A stretch of DNA of 64,000 nt, taken from assembly GCA_003856375.1 (NCBI GenBank), contig CP034120.1, positions 3,839,501 to 3,903,500 of the forward strand, given 5' to 3'. The DNA is from Glaciecola amylolytica (GTDB lineage Bacteria; Bacteroidota; Bacteroidia; Flavobacteriales_D; Crocinitomicaceae). The position numbers and the translations under genes were made by a program. Below the pieces are notes generated by a model. That model saw nothing but the letters and a program-made list of their open reading frames with translations, made no database searches and had not been told where the DNA came from. Positions 34,745-43,629 of the stretch are shown piece after piece. Position 1 is the stretch's first letter. Each line of letters starts with the position of its first letter.

Positions 34745-36943
34745 ATGTTTCGAACGCTGCTCTCCCTGTTGATTCTTTCTGTCTGCTTTGATTTTTCTAC
34801 TAAAGTCTTTGCAGCGAATGGAGATGAGGCAAGTTACCGGAAGGCATATTTAACCGAAAAAGATAATACCAAAAAATTCTGGCGGCAGGTTGCGCTTGGC
34901 AAATTCTATCAATTCAACGATGTTCAAAAAGCGGATTCTATTCGTTATGCGATCATTGATGCGAGTAGAACAGAGTCGGACTCTGCGAAATTGCAGGCAC
35001 TTATTTTTGACTTGCGGATCGAAGCTCTTCAGGGAAATAAGACGGCTTATTACGCCAAGATTCTGCAGTTGCAGCCTTATTTGTCGCGCACGGATTCCAA
35101 ACTGAATCAGGTACACATTTTCCACTTACTGGCAGAATATCACATTGCTTATCGTGAATACGAGCAGGCTGATATTTACCTGACGGAAGCGTTGCGCTTT
35201 TCGAAACGGGTTCGCAGTTATGCGCTGATTGCGGAAACAAACCGCTTGCTGGCTAAATTGAATATGGAGCAGAACAAACGGGATGCTTCACTGGATTTTG
35301 CTGAGACCTCCATTCAGTATGCGCGCCGTTCTTCCGACAAATCGCTGATGGCGAAATGTGTGAATATGCAGTCTGTGATCTATAATTTTTTCGGACAGGT
35401 AGAACTTTCTGTTTCTAAAAACTTCATCGCACTGCAGCTTGCCAAGGAAGCGAATGATTTTCCACAGGTTGCACATTATCAGCGCCAGATCGGAGAATCT
35501 CAATTCCAGATCTTCAATTACGACAATGCGAACAACTTCTTTAACCAGTCGAGAGAAACCGCACTGAGAATCCGCGACAAACGGTTGGTCGGACTTGCAG
35601 ATACCGATATCGGTTTGGTGAGATTGGCCAAAAAGGAATACGAAGAAGCAATCGCAGAACTGAAAAGTGCCATTCGCACACTTCAGGCTTACAACGATCA
35701 GGACGGTTTGGGAATGGCTCACAAGTATCTGGGAAATGTGTTCAACGAGCAAAAGAAATACAATGAAGCATTGCGCTACTACAACATGGCGCTTGTTTAC
35801 TTCGAATCTGCGGCAAACAGATCCGAGATTGCGGCGGTTTACCATTTGGTGGGAACCGTTTTTGCCGAGCAGGGAAAATACAAGAACGCTTTGAACTATC
35901 TGAACCGGTCGATAGATATCCGTTCGCAATACGGCTACATCGGCGGAATTTACCCTTCCTACAAAGAAGTTGCCGATGTTTACAGGAAGACCGGAAACAT
36001 GGATTTGGCCTACAAATATCTGAACATGTATTCCGATTATTCGGATAGTGCCCGCATTGTGGAAGTGAGCGCTAAAATTGCCGAATTATCCGAATTATAT
36101 CGTTCGGAACAGCGGGAACGTTTGATCGCGATTCAGGCAGATTCGATCGAATTGCAGCGGAAACAAAAAGAGAATACGGAACTGCGAAACATTTTTCAAA
36201 CCTATATTATTCTCGGATTTATTGTTTTGCTGGCACTCGGAGCCTTTATCATTTACAACCGTTGGAAACAGCGAAACATCAAACAATTGCAGCGCGAAGC
36301 GGAAATGAACCAAACCTTATTGCGTTCTCAGATGAATCCGCATTTCGTCTTCAACGCCATGTCGGTGATTCAGAGTTATATTTATGAGAATGACACGAAG
36401 AATTCAACCAAGTTTTTGGTGAACTTTTCGAAACTGATGCGCCTGATCCTGGAAAATTCCTCCAAAGAGTTTATTCCGCTGGGAACGGAGATCGACATCT
36501 TAAAAAAATACCTGGAAACACAGAAACTGCGTTTCGGAGACCGTTTCGAATATGAAGTTTCAGTCAATGAACAATTGCTGCGGGAAGAAGCGGTTATTCC
36601 TCCGATGATTACGCAGCCATTTATCGAAAATGCTATTGAACACGGACAATTGCATACGGTCGAAGGAGGATTTATACATGTGCGTTTCACCAAGGACGAG
36701 GAAATGCTTCATGTGATGATCGAAGACAACGGAGTGGGCAGAAAAGGCTCAAAAAACAATAAGAAAAGTGCCGAACATAAAAGTATGGCTATGAAAATTA
36801 CTCAGGACCGGATCAATAATCTGAGTTACAAATACAAGATTCTGGGCCGGATGGAAATCGAGGATTTTGACGCACAAAAGGAAACCGGAACGCTAGTCAA
36901 TATTTATTTGCCTTACCGAACGGAGGGATTGGTTTCGTTATAA
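34745..36943 (+). CDS. LytS-type sensor histidine kinase with TPR sensor region
   Basis: This 732-residue kinase of the His_kinase (LytS/YehU) family has a signal peptide or first helix at residues 1-23 and a periplasmic sensor of tetratricopeptide repeats from about 70 to 450 (for example AKKEYEEAIAELKSAIRTLQ, EQKKYNEALRYYNMALVYFE, EQGKYKNALNYLNRSIDI). One membrane helix lies at about 480-502, then a short coiled coil, then the phospho-acceptor motif QMNPHFVFN with H533, and a HATPase domain with QPFIENAIEHG and DNGVGRKG. The LytTR response regulator gene follows 96 bases downstream and is the probable partner. The signal sensed is unknown; TPRs suggest a protein partner. Confidence 0.94.
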   Translation: MFRTLLSLLILSVCFDFSTKVFAANGDEASYRKAYLTEKDNTKKFWRQVALGKFYQFNDVQKADSIRYAIIDASRTESDSAKLQALIFDLRIEALQGNKTAYYAKILQLQPYLSRTDSKLNQVHIFHLLAEYHIAYREYEQADIYLTEALRFSKRVRSYALIAETNRLLAKLNMEQNKRDASLDFAETSIQYARRSSDKSLMAKCVNMQSVIYNFFGQVELSVSKNFIALQLAKEANDFPQVAHYQRQIGESQFQIFNYDNANNFFNQSRETALRIRDKRLVGLADTDIGLVRLAKKEYEEAIAELKSAIRTLQAYNDQDGLGMAHKYLGNVFNEQKKYNEALRYYNMALVYFESAANRSEIAAVYHLVGTVFAEQGKYKNALNYLNRSIDIRSQYGYIGGIYPSYKEVADVYRKTGNMDLAYKYLNMYSDYSDSARIVEVSAKIAELSELYRSEQRERLIAIQADSIELQRKQKENTELRNIFQTYIILGFIVLLALGAFIIYNRWKQRNIKQLQREAEMNQTLLRSQMNPHFVFNAMSVIQSYIYENDTKNSTKFLVNFSKLMRLILENSSKEFIPLGTEIDILKKYLETQKLRFGDRFEYEVSVNEQLLREEAVIPPMITQPFIENAIEHGQLHTVEGGFIHVRFTKDEEMLHVMIEDNGVGRKGSKNNKKSAEHKSMAMKITQDRINNLSYKYKILGRMEIEDFDAQKETGTLVNIYLPYRTEGLVSL

Positions 36944-37039
36944 ATGCATGGTTCCGAATTCAAACACTTTTACATTTTCACTTTTCAATTCTCAATTACC
37001 ATTAAATTTCTATCTTTCCAATAAAATACGTCAGCTTAC

Positions 37040-37789
37040 ATGAAAAAAGTATTAATCATTGACGATGAGCAAAGAACACGGGAGTTAATTGCTAAAATGA
37101 TCGAATCATTCGATTTGGACATTCAGACCTTTCCTGTTGGTGAAAATGTGCAGTCAGGACTAGCCGCTATCAAAGAAATCAAACCCGATTTAGTTTTCTT
37201 AGACATTCAAATGCCGGACGGTACCGGATTCGATTTATTGAAATCCATTCCTGAAAAAGATTTTGAGGTCATTTTCATTACGGCACATGAAGAATTCGCG
37301 ATAAAGGCGATTAAGTTTTCTGCCCTGGACTACATTCTGAAGCCAGTTGATCCGGAAGAACTGAGAGGAGCTGTGGAACGCGCTTTGGTATCTTTGAAAG
37401 AAAACGAGACCAAACAGGAACCACAATTTGAGGCCTTGCAGAATAATATTCAACCGAATCAGAAAAGAAGATTGGTTTTGAAAACACAGGAAAGTGTTCA
37501 TGTGGTAGATCTGGATCACATCATTCGTTGTGAAGCCGACCGCAATTATACCTCCTTTTTCTTAACCGAAGGAAAGAAGATTCTTGTTTCGAGAACTCTG
37601 AAGGATTATGAGACTTTGTTAACAGGTCACAATTTTTTACGTGTTCAGCAATCCCATTTAATCAACTTGAATTTTGTGGATCGATACGACAAAGGAAACG
37701 GTGGAGCGGTGGTTATGAAAGACGGCTCAGAGGTTCCGTTATCGCCCGCAAAACGAGATATATTCTTCCAAATACTGGAAAGTTTGTAA
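37040..37789 (+). CDS. LytTR-family response regulator
   Basis: This 249-residue response regulator has a receiver domain (residues 1-120) with the acidic pair D8-D9 (IIDDEQ), phospho-acceptor D55 in VFLDIQMPDGTG, ITAHEEFA (Thr switch) and LDYILKPVD (Lys). The C-terminal LytTR DNA-binding domain covers about 150-249 (RCEADRNYTSFFLTEGKKILVSRTLKDYE ... RVQQSHLINL). It is probably phosphorylated by the preceding TPR kinase. Target sites are not recognisable here. Confidence 0.95.
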   Translation: MKKVLIIDDEQRTRELIAKMIESFDLDIQTFPVGENVQSGLAAIKEIKPDLVFLDIQMPDGTGFDLLKSIPEKDFEVIFITAHEEFAIKAIKFSALDYILKPVDPEELRGAVERALVSLKENETKQEPQFEALQNNIQPNQKRRLVLKTQESVHVVDLDHIIRCEADRNYTSFFLTEGKKILVSRTLKDYETLLTGHNFLRVQQSHLINLNFVDRYDKGNGGAVVMKDGSEVPLSPAKRDIFFQILESL

Positions 37790-37897
37790 GTCCGTTAAAC
37801 TATTTCTGCTAAATATTCATCCAAATGGGGTATTTATTCATTGAACGGTTTAGGATTGCAAGACATGACTATCTTAGGAGAGGAAATAAGGAGAATG

Positions 37898-38051
37898 GAA
37901 TCAGGTTGTTTTCTATGTTAGGTTTAAGTTAAAACGGAAAACACTGCAATGGAGAGGCAGTTTTTTCATTTTCTAGTTTTATTGAAGAGTATACAGTTCT
38001 ATCTCCGTCAAAGACTTGACCAATTAAAAAACTTAGAAACAACCTGATTTT
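37898..38051 (+). ncRNA. Candidate structured RNA in an empty 448-base gap
   Basis: The gap 37790-38237 has no credible gene. Within it a 13-base segment at 37899-37911 is fully complementary to 38037-38049 (aatcaggttgttt / aaacaacctgatt), extendable by G-U pairs, and would close a ~125-base domain containing a small actgc/gcagt stem followed by six T (37943-37966). A second, stronger terminator lies at 38113-38137. A small RNA or long leader for the 38238 gene is possible; strand and function are inference. Confidence 0.3.
37943..37966 (+). terminator. Weak terminator-like hairpin
   Basis: 5-bp stem actgc/gcagt with a 9-base loop, followed by six T. It lies 154 bases after the LytTR regulator stop and may end that transcript. 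Confidence 0.35.
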
Positions 38052-38112
38052 CATTATTGTTGATTGTTCACACGCGACATAGCAAACTAAAACACTACTA
38101 AACTAATTGAGA

Positions 38113-38137
38113 GACTCATGAATTCATGGGTCTTTTT
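38113..38137 (+). terminator. Intrinsic terminator with no obvious upstream gene
   Basis: 20-base near-perfect palindrome gactcatgaattcatgggtc (one G-U pair) followed by five T. The nearest plus-strand stop is 323 bases upstream, so it may terminate a small RNA. Confidence 0.6.
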
Positions 38138-38237
38138 GTTTGAAAAGTATTAAACATTTCGTCGTTTAAATGTTTTTTTCTATGTTTAGTCGAAAACTCC
38201 TTTTCCAATTCATCAAATCATTTATTTTTGCTCAAAA

Positions 38238-38531
38238 ATGGAAATGGACACAACAAATTTTGTTCAGGTTGAAAAAGAGGACGTCTCAGGAATGCATTTT
38301 TCGAAGGAAGAAGTTCTGGAAGATGCAGATTTGATCGCCGTAAGAAAAGCAGATGTGAATCGTGCAATTTCTCTTGGAAATTTGGAACATTATAAAGTAA
38401 AGATTTACTTTGCAGACGATAATGGGGAGAAGGTTGTGCATACAACAATTTGGGCTGTGACTGATGTTGCAATCGTTTTGAAACAACACGTTCTAATTCC
38501 AATTAATCGTATCATCAAATTAGAAATATAG
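38238..38531 (+). CDS. Conserved small soluble protein of unknown function
   Basis: This 97-residue protein has no signal peptide or membrane helix and an alpha/beta pattern: KVKIYFADDNGEKVVHTTIWAVTDVAIVLKQHVLIPINRIIKLEI forms several beta strands at the C-terminal half. I do not recognise a named domain, but the good -7 element TATTTTTG (38223-38230) seven bases before the ATG and the tight coupling to the next gene (4-base gap) support a real gene. It shares a likely transcript with the acidic-tail protein. Confidence 0.75.
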   Translation: MEMDTTNFVQVEKEDVSGMHFSKEEVLEDADLIAVRKADVNRAISLGNLEHYKVKIYFADDNGEKVVHTTIWAVTDVAIVLKQHVLIPINRIIKLEI

Positions 38532-38535
38532 AAGC

Positions 38536-38895
38536 ATGTCGAAAAAGAGGACAATTATTAGCTATGATAAGCTGAATATCGATCAGAAGAAACAACTACT
38601 AATTGCTTTTCCGGAAGGGTTTTCCGGGAATACTACAAAAATGACGAATCCGATTACCGGAGAAGTATTTGATTCCCTGTTATGGGAAACAGATGAAATT
38701 ATTTACCTGGTTAAACTTCCTAAAGTAACCGTGAAATCACCTTCTGTTGATGACGATGATGATGATTTCGAAGATGATTTCGACTCCGTTGATGCTAAAG
38801 GAGAAGACGATGATGTATCCGAAGACGACGATGATGATGATTCGTATGACGATGCTCCTGAAGAAGGAGGAGAAGACGAAGAGGATGAAGACTAA
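38536..38895 (+). CDS. Small protein with a long acidic C-terminal tail
   Basis: This 119-residue protein has a folded-looking N-terminal part (residues 1-70, SYDKLNIDQKKQLLIAFPEG ... DSLLWETDEIIYLVKLPK) and a low-complexity tail of about 48 residues, nearly all Asp, Glu, Ser and Gly. Acidic tails of this sort often mimic nucleic acid or bind basic proteins, but no function is shown. It follows the 97-residue gene by 4 bases and is ended by a GC-rich terminator 23 bases past the stop. The tail is encoded by GAT/GAC runs prone to length change. Confidence 0.8.
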   Translation: MSKKRTIISYDKLNIDQKKQLLIAFPEGFSGNTTKMTNPITGEVFDSLLWETDEIIYLVKLPKVTVKSPSVDDDDDDFEDDFDSVDAKGEDDDVSEDDDDDDSYDDAPEEGGEDEEDED

Positions 38896-38917
38896 TAGAC
38901 ACGCATAAAATAAATAC

Positions 38918-38958
38918 GCCCCGGCCTCTGATCTTATCGGAATGTCGGGGCGTTTTTT
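38918..38958 (+). terminator. Terminator between acidic-tail gene and 53-residue gene
   Basis: 9-bp stem cgccccggc / gtcggggcg (one G-U pair), then six T. It ends 6 bases before the ATG of the next small gene, so expression of that gene would need read-through or a promoter overlapping the hairpin. Confidence 0.85.
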
Positions 38959-38963
38959 CATAT

Positions 38964-39125
38964 ATGGAAGAAGAAAAGCAAACATCGGCTCAGTTACCGG
39001 AAGACAAAGCAAGTAAGCGCAAAAAGTGGCTGAAACGTTTTGGATTGGCGGGATTCCTGTTTTTTCTGATCAAAGGTTTGGTCTGGATAGCCGTTGGTTT
39101 GTTTGCCTGGAAAGGCTGCGCCTAA
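38964..39125 (+). CDS. 53-residue small membrane protein
   Basis: This short gene starts MEEEKQTSAQLPEDK, has a basic stretch SKRKKWLKRFG, and then one hydrophobic helix (about residues 27-48, LAGFLFFLIKGLVWIAVGLF) ending WKGCA. Charge pattern predicts N-in topology. Similar small proteins with a FLFFLIKGL-type helix occur in other Bacteroidota as far as I recall, function unknown. It is bracketed by two strong terminators (38918-38958 and 39147-39185), consistent with a separately controlled short transcript. Confidence 0.7.
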   Translation: MEEEKQTSAQLPEDKASKRKKWLKRFGLAGFLFFLIKGLVWIAVGLFAWKGCA

Positions 39126-39146
39126 AAAAAGAATTAAAATAACTGC

Positions 39147-39185
39147 AAAAAGTCGGGGCGAAAAATTTTTCGCCCCGACTTTTTT
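39147..39185. terminator. Palindromic terminator (family 1)
   Basis: Perfect 38-base palindrome with the gtcggggcg core and T-run, the same element as at 1743-1784. It lies 22 bases after the 53-residue gene. Confidence 0.92.
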
Positions 39186-39320
39186 GTTTCAGTAACTTCC
39201 TTTGAATCAGTATTGGTAAATCGATTTAGGATCTCAAGAGTGGGATTTCTTTTGACAGAAACAGGGAGATTTCGTTTTTCAAAAGAAATTAGATTTAGGC
39301 CAATCAAAACATTCTATTTT

Positions 39321-40661
39321 ATGAAACTAGTTAATCACTTATTTATCGCAGCAACTCTTCTGCTGGGAAACCGTTTATCGGCACAATATGTTCCTGATCC
39401 CGCGTTTGCGAACGACTTTGCAGGAAGAACCGGACATTCCAACTCCAATTTAACCAATCCCGCCGGAGCCGGGTTCATGCAAGCCCCCAAGTCCATTGTC
39501 CATTCCGGAAGCTTTGTTTACGTTGCCGGGAAAACAGTTGATGATCAATTCATTTATGGAGGATATATCCTGAACAAAAAAAATGCAACTACCGGAACAA
39601 ATAACATAATGATCAAACTGAATTATGGTCTTCTGACAACCGGAACCGTGAATTCGGACGATATTCATGTATATGCCATGACTCCTAATTCAGCAACAGA
39701 CCGATTGTATGTTACGGGAAGGACATCAGCAACTGATAAAGGCATCATTTTGTGTTTTAAATTAAGCACCCTGCAGTTGGAAACAGGTTTCAACGGAACA
39801 GGAATCTTACTGATGGAAACCGGATCCAATGTAATGGACATTGTGCTCAAGGATGCATTCAATTTGTTGTCGGTACGAAATATCTCCAATGAAATCCGTG
39901 TAAGTGAAATCACTACTTCAGGAGTAACAGGTATTTCTTTCACTTTGTCTTCTGCCGGAAAAACGTATAAATCAACACGCATTAAATCGTATCCGGGTCT
40001 TGCCAATCGCTATTTTATCACCGGATCATGCAAGGATAATACTTCCAATGTCGTTTCTCCTGCCATTTGGGGAGTTGATTACGTACCCGGTGGACATGGA
40101 GGTTCGTCGATGGTTTTAAGATGTGAAAATGCCATGCAGCTTTCTACCGAGGGCCCGGGAGAGTTTCTGGATCTTTGTTTTCCGTACAACAGCAACACTT
40201 TGAAGTACGATATTGTTTGTGTTGGAAAAACCAATGCGGTGAGCATTGCAGGAAGCGGAATCTTTATCAAGTATAAAGGAAGTACAACCGCCGGACTTGT
40301 ATTCAACCTGGCAATAGACAACACGTTTAAAAATCAAACAACACTTCCTGGAACGGGATATGCGAGCAATATTTCAGATCCGACAAACATGACTGTTTTC
40401 AGTGGTTGTGAAATCATTGGAACTCAGATTGCGGTATCTGGATCGCACAAAGTGGGCAGCGGTGATCCGCACGATGCACAAGTTGGTTTCATCAGTTCGA
40501 CGGGAGCTTATACATCTGCTTACATTGCTCCACATTCTACGAATCCATTGTATACCGGAAACGTTGTTCATTATCCGGGAAGACTTTGCACCAACACGCA
40601 AAATCAAATTTTTGTAATTGGTTGTGATTATGGCTTGACAGCATTCAAACTGAAACCGTGA
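39321..40661 (+). CDS. Exported protein, probably beta-propeller-like
   Basis: The ATG at 39321 gives MKLVNHLFIAATLLLGNRLSAQ, a clear signal peptide; the frame is open 36 codons further upstream but that part is not signal-like. The 446-residue protein begins YVPDPAFANDFAGRTGHS and contains repeated hydrophobic strands of the type FVYVAGKTVDDQFIYGGYIL, DRLYVTGRTSATDKGIILCF, YFITGSCKDNTSN, YDIVCVGKTNAV and IFVIGCDYGLTAFKL. The spacing suggests a six- or seven-bladed propeller resembling delta-60-type repeats. No T9SS sorting domain or lipobox, so periplasmic or secreted by another route. No known enzyme motif. Confidence 0.8.
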   Translation: MKLVNHLFIAATLLLGNRLSAQYVPDPAFANDFAGRTGHSNSNLTNPAGAGFMQAPKSIVHSGSFVYVAGKTVDDQFIYGGYILNKKNATTGTNNIMIKLNYGLLTTGTVNSDDIHVYAMTPNSATDRLYVTGRTSATDKGIILCFKLSTLQLETGFNGTGILLMETGSNVMDIVLKDAFNLLSVRNISNEIRVSEITTSGVTGISFTLSSAGKTYKSTRIKSYPGLANRYFITGSCKDNTSNVVSPAIWGVDYVPGGHGGSSMVLRCENAMQLSTEGPGEFLDLCFPYNSNTLKYDIVCVGKTNAVSIAGSGIFIKYKGSTTAGLVFNLAIDNTFKNQTTLPGTGYASNISDPTNMTVFSGCEIIGTQIAVSGSHKVGSGDPHDAQVGFISSTGAYTSAYIAPHSTNPLYTGNVVHYPGRLCTNTQNQIFVIGCDYGLTAFKLKP

Positions 40662-40668
40662 TTAAATG

Positions 40669-40708
40669 AAAAAGGTCGGGGTGAAAAATTTTTTGCCCCG
40701 ACCTTTTT
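40669..40708. terminator. Palindromic terminator (family 1) between convergent genes
   Basis: 40-base stem-loop with ggtcgggg/ccccgacc and two adjacent G-U pairs in place of Watson-Crick pairs of the other copies, flanked by A5 and T5. Serves the exported protein gene and lepA. Confidence 0.9.
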
Positions 40709-40723
40709 ATATCAACAAATAAC

Positions 40724-42520
40724 TTAATCGTTCAATTTCAAAACCGCCATAAATGCTTCCTGTGGAATTTCTACTTTTCCAACCTGGCGCATGCGTTTCT
40801 TTCCTTCTTTTTGTTTTTCCAATAGCTTACGTTTACGGGAAATATCACCACCGTAACATTTTGCAGTTACGTCTTTACGCAAAGCCTTAATGGTTTCACG
40901 CGCAATGATCTTTGCCCCGATCGCAGCCTGAATCGGAATCTCGAATTGCTGACGCGGGATTAATTCTTTCAATTTCACACAAATCTTCTTTCCAAGATCA
41001 TATGCATTGCTTCTGTGAACCAAAGCAGAAAGTGCATCCAGCTGTTCACCGTTCAATAACATGTCCATGCGGATCAAATCGGATTCTTTGTATCCGATCG
41101 GATGGTAATCAAATGAAGCATAACCGCGGGAAACGGATTTCAAACGGTCGTAAAAGTCAAATACGATTTCTGCCAAAGGCATTTCAAAAGTCAATTCCAC
41201 ACGGTCTTGTGTCAAATAAACCTGATTTCTCAACTCACCGCGCTTTTCGATACACAAAGTCATAATCTGACCGATGTATTCCGATTTCGTAATAACCTGC
41301 GCCTTGATATACGGTTCCTCAATGCGGTCAATTGTTGACGGATCCGGCAATTCGGACGGATTGTTTACAATAAACTGCTTGGTTGGTTCTTTGGTCGTAT
41401 AACAATAGTAAGATACGTTCGGTACCGTCGTAATAACGGTCATATTGAACTCACGTTCCAAACGCTCCTGGATAATTTCCATGTGCAGCATTCCAAGGAA
41501 TCCACAACGGAAACCAAATCCAAGTGCAGCGGAAGATTCCGGCTCAAATACCAGCGATGAATCGTTCAACTGCAGTTTCTCCATGGAATAACGCAATTCT
41601 TCGTACTCATCAGTCTCTACCGGATAAATACCGGCAAATACCATTGGTTTTACGTCTTCAAACCCTTTGATAGGAACTTCACAAGGATCTGCAGTAAGAG
41701 TGATCGTATCTCCAACCTTTACTTCTTTGGCAGTCTTAATTCCCGAAATAATATATCCAACATCACCTGCACGAACTTCTTTCTTTGGACTTAAATCCAT
41801 TTTCAGAATCCCTACTTCGTCTGCATTGTAATCTTTTCCTGTGTTTAAGAAACGAACTTTATCGCCTTTCTTAATAACACCATTTTTAACGCGGTAATAA
41901 GCGATAATTCCTCTAAACGGGTTAAAAACCGAATCAAAAATCATGGCTTGTAATTGACCTTCCTCATCACCTTTCGGAGCCGGAATGCGTTCGATAATGG
42001 CTCTTAAAATATCATCAACTCCCAATCCCGTTTTTCCTGAAGCCGGAATCACGTCATTCGGATCACAACCGATCAATTCTACAATCTGGTCCGTTACTTC
42101 CTCAGGCATTGCACCCGGAAGGTCCATTTTATTCAGAATCGGAATAATCTCCAAATCGTGTTCTAAAGCCAGGTAGAGATTCGAGATCGTCTGCGCTTCA
42201 ATTCCCTGAGATGCATCTACGATAAGCAAAGCTCCTTCGCACGCTGCAATGGAACGCGAAACTTCGTAGGAAAAATCCACGTGTCCGGGAGTATCAATCA
42301 GATTCAGCACATATTCCTGTCCTTCAAATTTATAGTTCATTTGAATGGCATGCGATTTAATAGTAATACCACGTTCGCGCTCAAGATCCATATCATCGAG
42401 TGCCTGCGCTTGCATTTCACGATCAGAAATAGTTCCGGTAGTTTGCAACAAACGATCGGCCAAAGTACTCTTACCATGGTCGATGTGTGCGATAATACAA
42501 AAATTGCGTATGTGCTTCAT
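40724..42520 (-). CDS. lepA: Elongation factor 4 (LepA)
   Basis: LepA is a ribosome-dependent GTPase related to EF-G that affects translation initiation and back-translocation under stress. The 598-residue protein has the P-loop AHIDHGKST at 11-19, [17 protein letters not shown], domains II and III, the EF-G domain V-like part and the LepA-specific C-terminal domain with the conserved end ([27 protein letters not shown]). A -7 element TATCTTTG (minus strand, 42525-42532) lies 4 bases before the ATG, implying a very short or absent leader. Confidence 0.97.
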   Translation of the reverse strand: MKHIRNFCIIAHIDHGKSTLADRLLQTTGTISDREMQAQALDDMDLERERGITIKSHAIQMNYKFEGQEYVLNLIDTPGHVDFSYEVSRSIAACEGALLIVDASQGIEAQTISNLYLALEHDLEIIPILNKMDLPGAMPEEVTDQIVELIGCDPNDVIPASGKTGLGVDDILRAIIERIPAPKGDEEGQLQAMIFDSVFNPFRGIIAYYRVKNGVIKKGDKVRFLNTGKDYNADEVGILKMDLSPKKEVRAGDVGYIISGIKTAKEVKVGDTITLTADPCEVPIKGFEDVKPMVFAGIYPVETDEYEELRYSMEKLQLNDSSLVFEPESSAALGFGFRCGFLGMLHMEIIQERLEREFNMTVITTVPNVSYYCYTTKEPTKQFIVNNPSELPDPSTIDRIEEPYIKAQVITKSEYIGQIMTLCIEKRGELRNQVYLTQDRVELTFEMPLAEIVFDFYDRLKSVSRGYASFDYHPIGYKESDLIRMDMLLNGEQLDALSALVHRSNAYDLGKKICVKLKELIPRQQFEIPIQAAIGAKIIARETIKALRKDVTAKCYGGDISRKRKLLEKQKEGKKRMRQVGKVEIPQEAFMAVLKLND

Positions 42521-42665
42521 GGCGCAAAGATAATGCTTTTTTTTTCAGTTTTGAGTGAGGGAAATGAGTGGGTAATTCTTGGTTTTGTTGTATTCGGCGA
42601 GTTGAAAAAACAAGCTTATTTTCTTTTGGGGTTAAGGGATGGGCTTGATCATCAAAATCTTCACA

Positions 42666-42733
42666 TTTTCTCTTTCTGGTCACATATTCGCGATATTGCG
42701 TACTAGCCAGTCATATCAAGGGTTTCGGAAGAA
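42666..42733 (+). repeat. Dispersed palindrome-centred element, copy 2
   Basis: 62 of 68 bases match 55451-55518 by direct comparison. Core tcgcgatattgcg is a near-palindrome; conserved flanks are ctctttctgg and agccagtcatatcaa. It lies 146 bases upstream of the lepA start. Confidence 0.85.
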
Positions 42734-42832
42734 TGTTTTTGTAAAAAATGAAGGGTTATTCTTCATTTGTAAAAAGCATCAGTGATCGAAATTCAGGTTT
42801 CAAATACTCACAAAGAAATCTTCTACATTAGG

Positions 42833-42870
42833 ATAAAAAAGGAACGAGATCCTCTTTGTGGGATCTCGTT
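42833..42870 (-). terminator. Minus-strand intrinsic terminator
   Basis: 10-bp stem aacgagatcc / ggatctcgtt with an 8-base loop; on the minus strand it is followed by CC and six T. Confidence 0.8.
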
Positions 42871-43432
42871 GCTAGTTGAAAGGTGTATTTACTTTCGCTT
42901 CCGCTAAGGGCTAATGAGAGTAAAGTGAGTTTGAAAAAGTTTCGAATGGTTTTGAAACGGATATCGAAATTTAATCGCACCTGAATGGCTTTCTTTTTAA
43001 ATCGGACTCGCAGTCCTTTTTCATTTTTCTTCATAGTAAGTAATTTTGTATCCTCGAAACGAAGAGTTTCAGTATTTGGTTGCCCGCGAAGTCAAATTAA
43101 AATTTAAGTTGCTTCAAAAGTTTAGATGATGATTCTCAATTCGGGTAAGTTTTACTTCCTGAACATTTATTCTTATTTATCCGTTGCATAACCGTTAAAA
43201 ACGTTTAGAAGTGCGCTATCAGTGGGTTCATCCTCAAAATGCCCGGATTCAATTTTCAAATCGTATCAATCTCTTCTCATTCAAATGACTGCCATGTAAA
43301 TTCCACCTGCAATCTCAAGCGGAAGCTGCGGTTGTCCGGATTTTTGCTCCTGATAGATGCATTTTTCCGACAAATCGAACAGCTGAATCTGAGAAAGGAT
43401 TCCGGATTGGCTTATATTATTTCAGCATTAAT

Positions 43433-43597
43433 TTAGCTAAATCTTCGAGAGAGCAAATAACCAAGTAATCCAAGACCACCTGAAATAATCAATTGCATTT
43501 GATCAATCCCTGAATTCGGTTCTTTGGCGGACCAAACAATTATGTTGTAAACAACAAGAGGTAAAAAACATAAAATGTAAATGAGTACTGTCTTCAT
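43433..43597 (-). CDS. 54-residue membrane protein downstream of the bestrophin gene
   Basis: An ATG-to-TAA frame of 55 codons encodes MKTVLIYILCFLPLVVYNII, then VWSAKEPNSGIDQ, then MQLIISGGLGLLGYLLSRR and FS. It has two hydrophobic helices joined by a short polar loop, with a basic C-terminus. It lies 32 bases downstream of the bestrophin-family stop codon on the same strand, so it is probably cotranscribed and may be a small partner of that channel (inference). The length is below common gene-calling limits. Absence of a shift in base composition and the clean helix-loop-helix pattern support it. Confidence 0.6.
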   Translation of the reverse strand: MKTVLIYILCFLPLVVYNIIVWSAKEPNSGIDQMQLIISGGLGLLGYLLSRRFS

Positions 43598-43629
43598 AAC
43601 CGAAATCAATCTTATTTAAGAGATATGAT

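Larger units (their letters stand above)
42521..43432. other. 912-base gap without a convincing gene
   Basis: Contains the dispersed palindromic element (42666-42733) and a minus-strand terminator (42833-42870). Open frames here (minus 43034-42828 and plus 43239-43436) lack signal, composition or motif support, and the first runs through the terminator. The terminator implies a minus-strand transcript coming from the right, possibly the long 3' end of the bestrophin operon or an untranslated RNA. Confidence 0.5.

Noticed and set aside
42828-43034. 68-codon minus-strand frame with a Lys-rich start
   Set aside because: An intrinsic terminator with its T-run (42833-42870) falls before the stop codon, so a full-length message is unlikely, and no conserved feature is seen.
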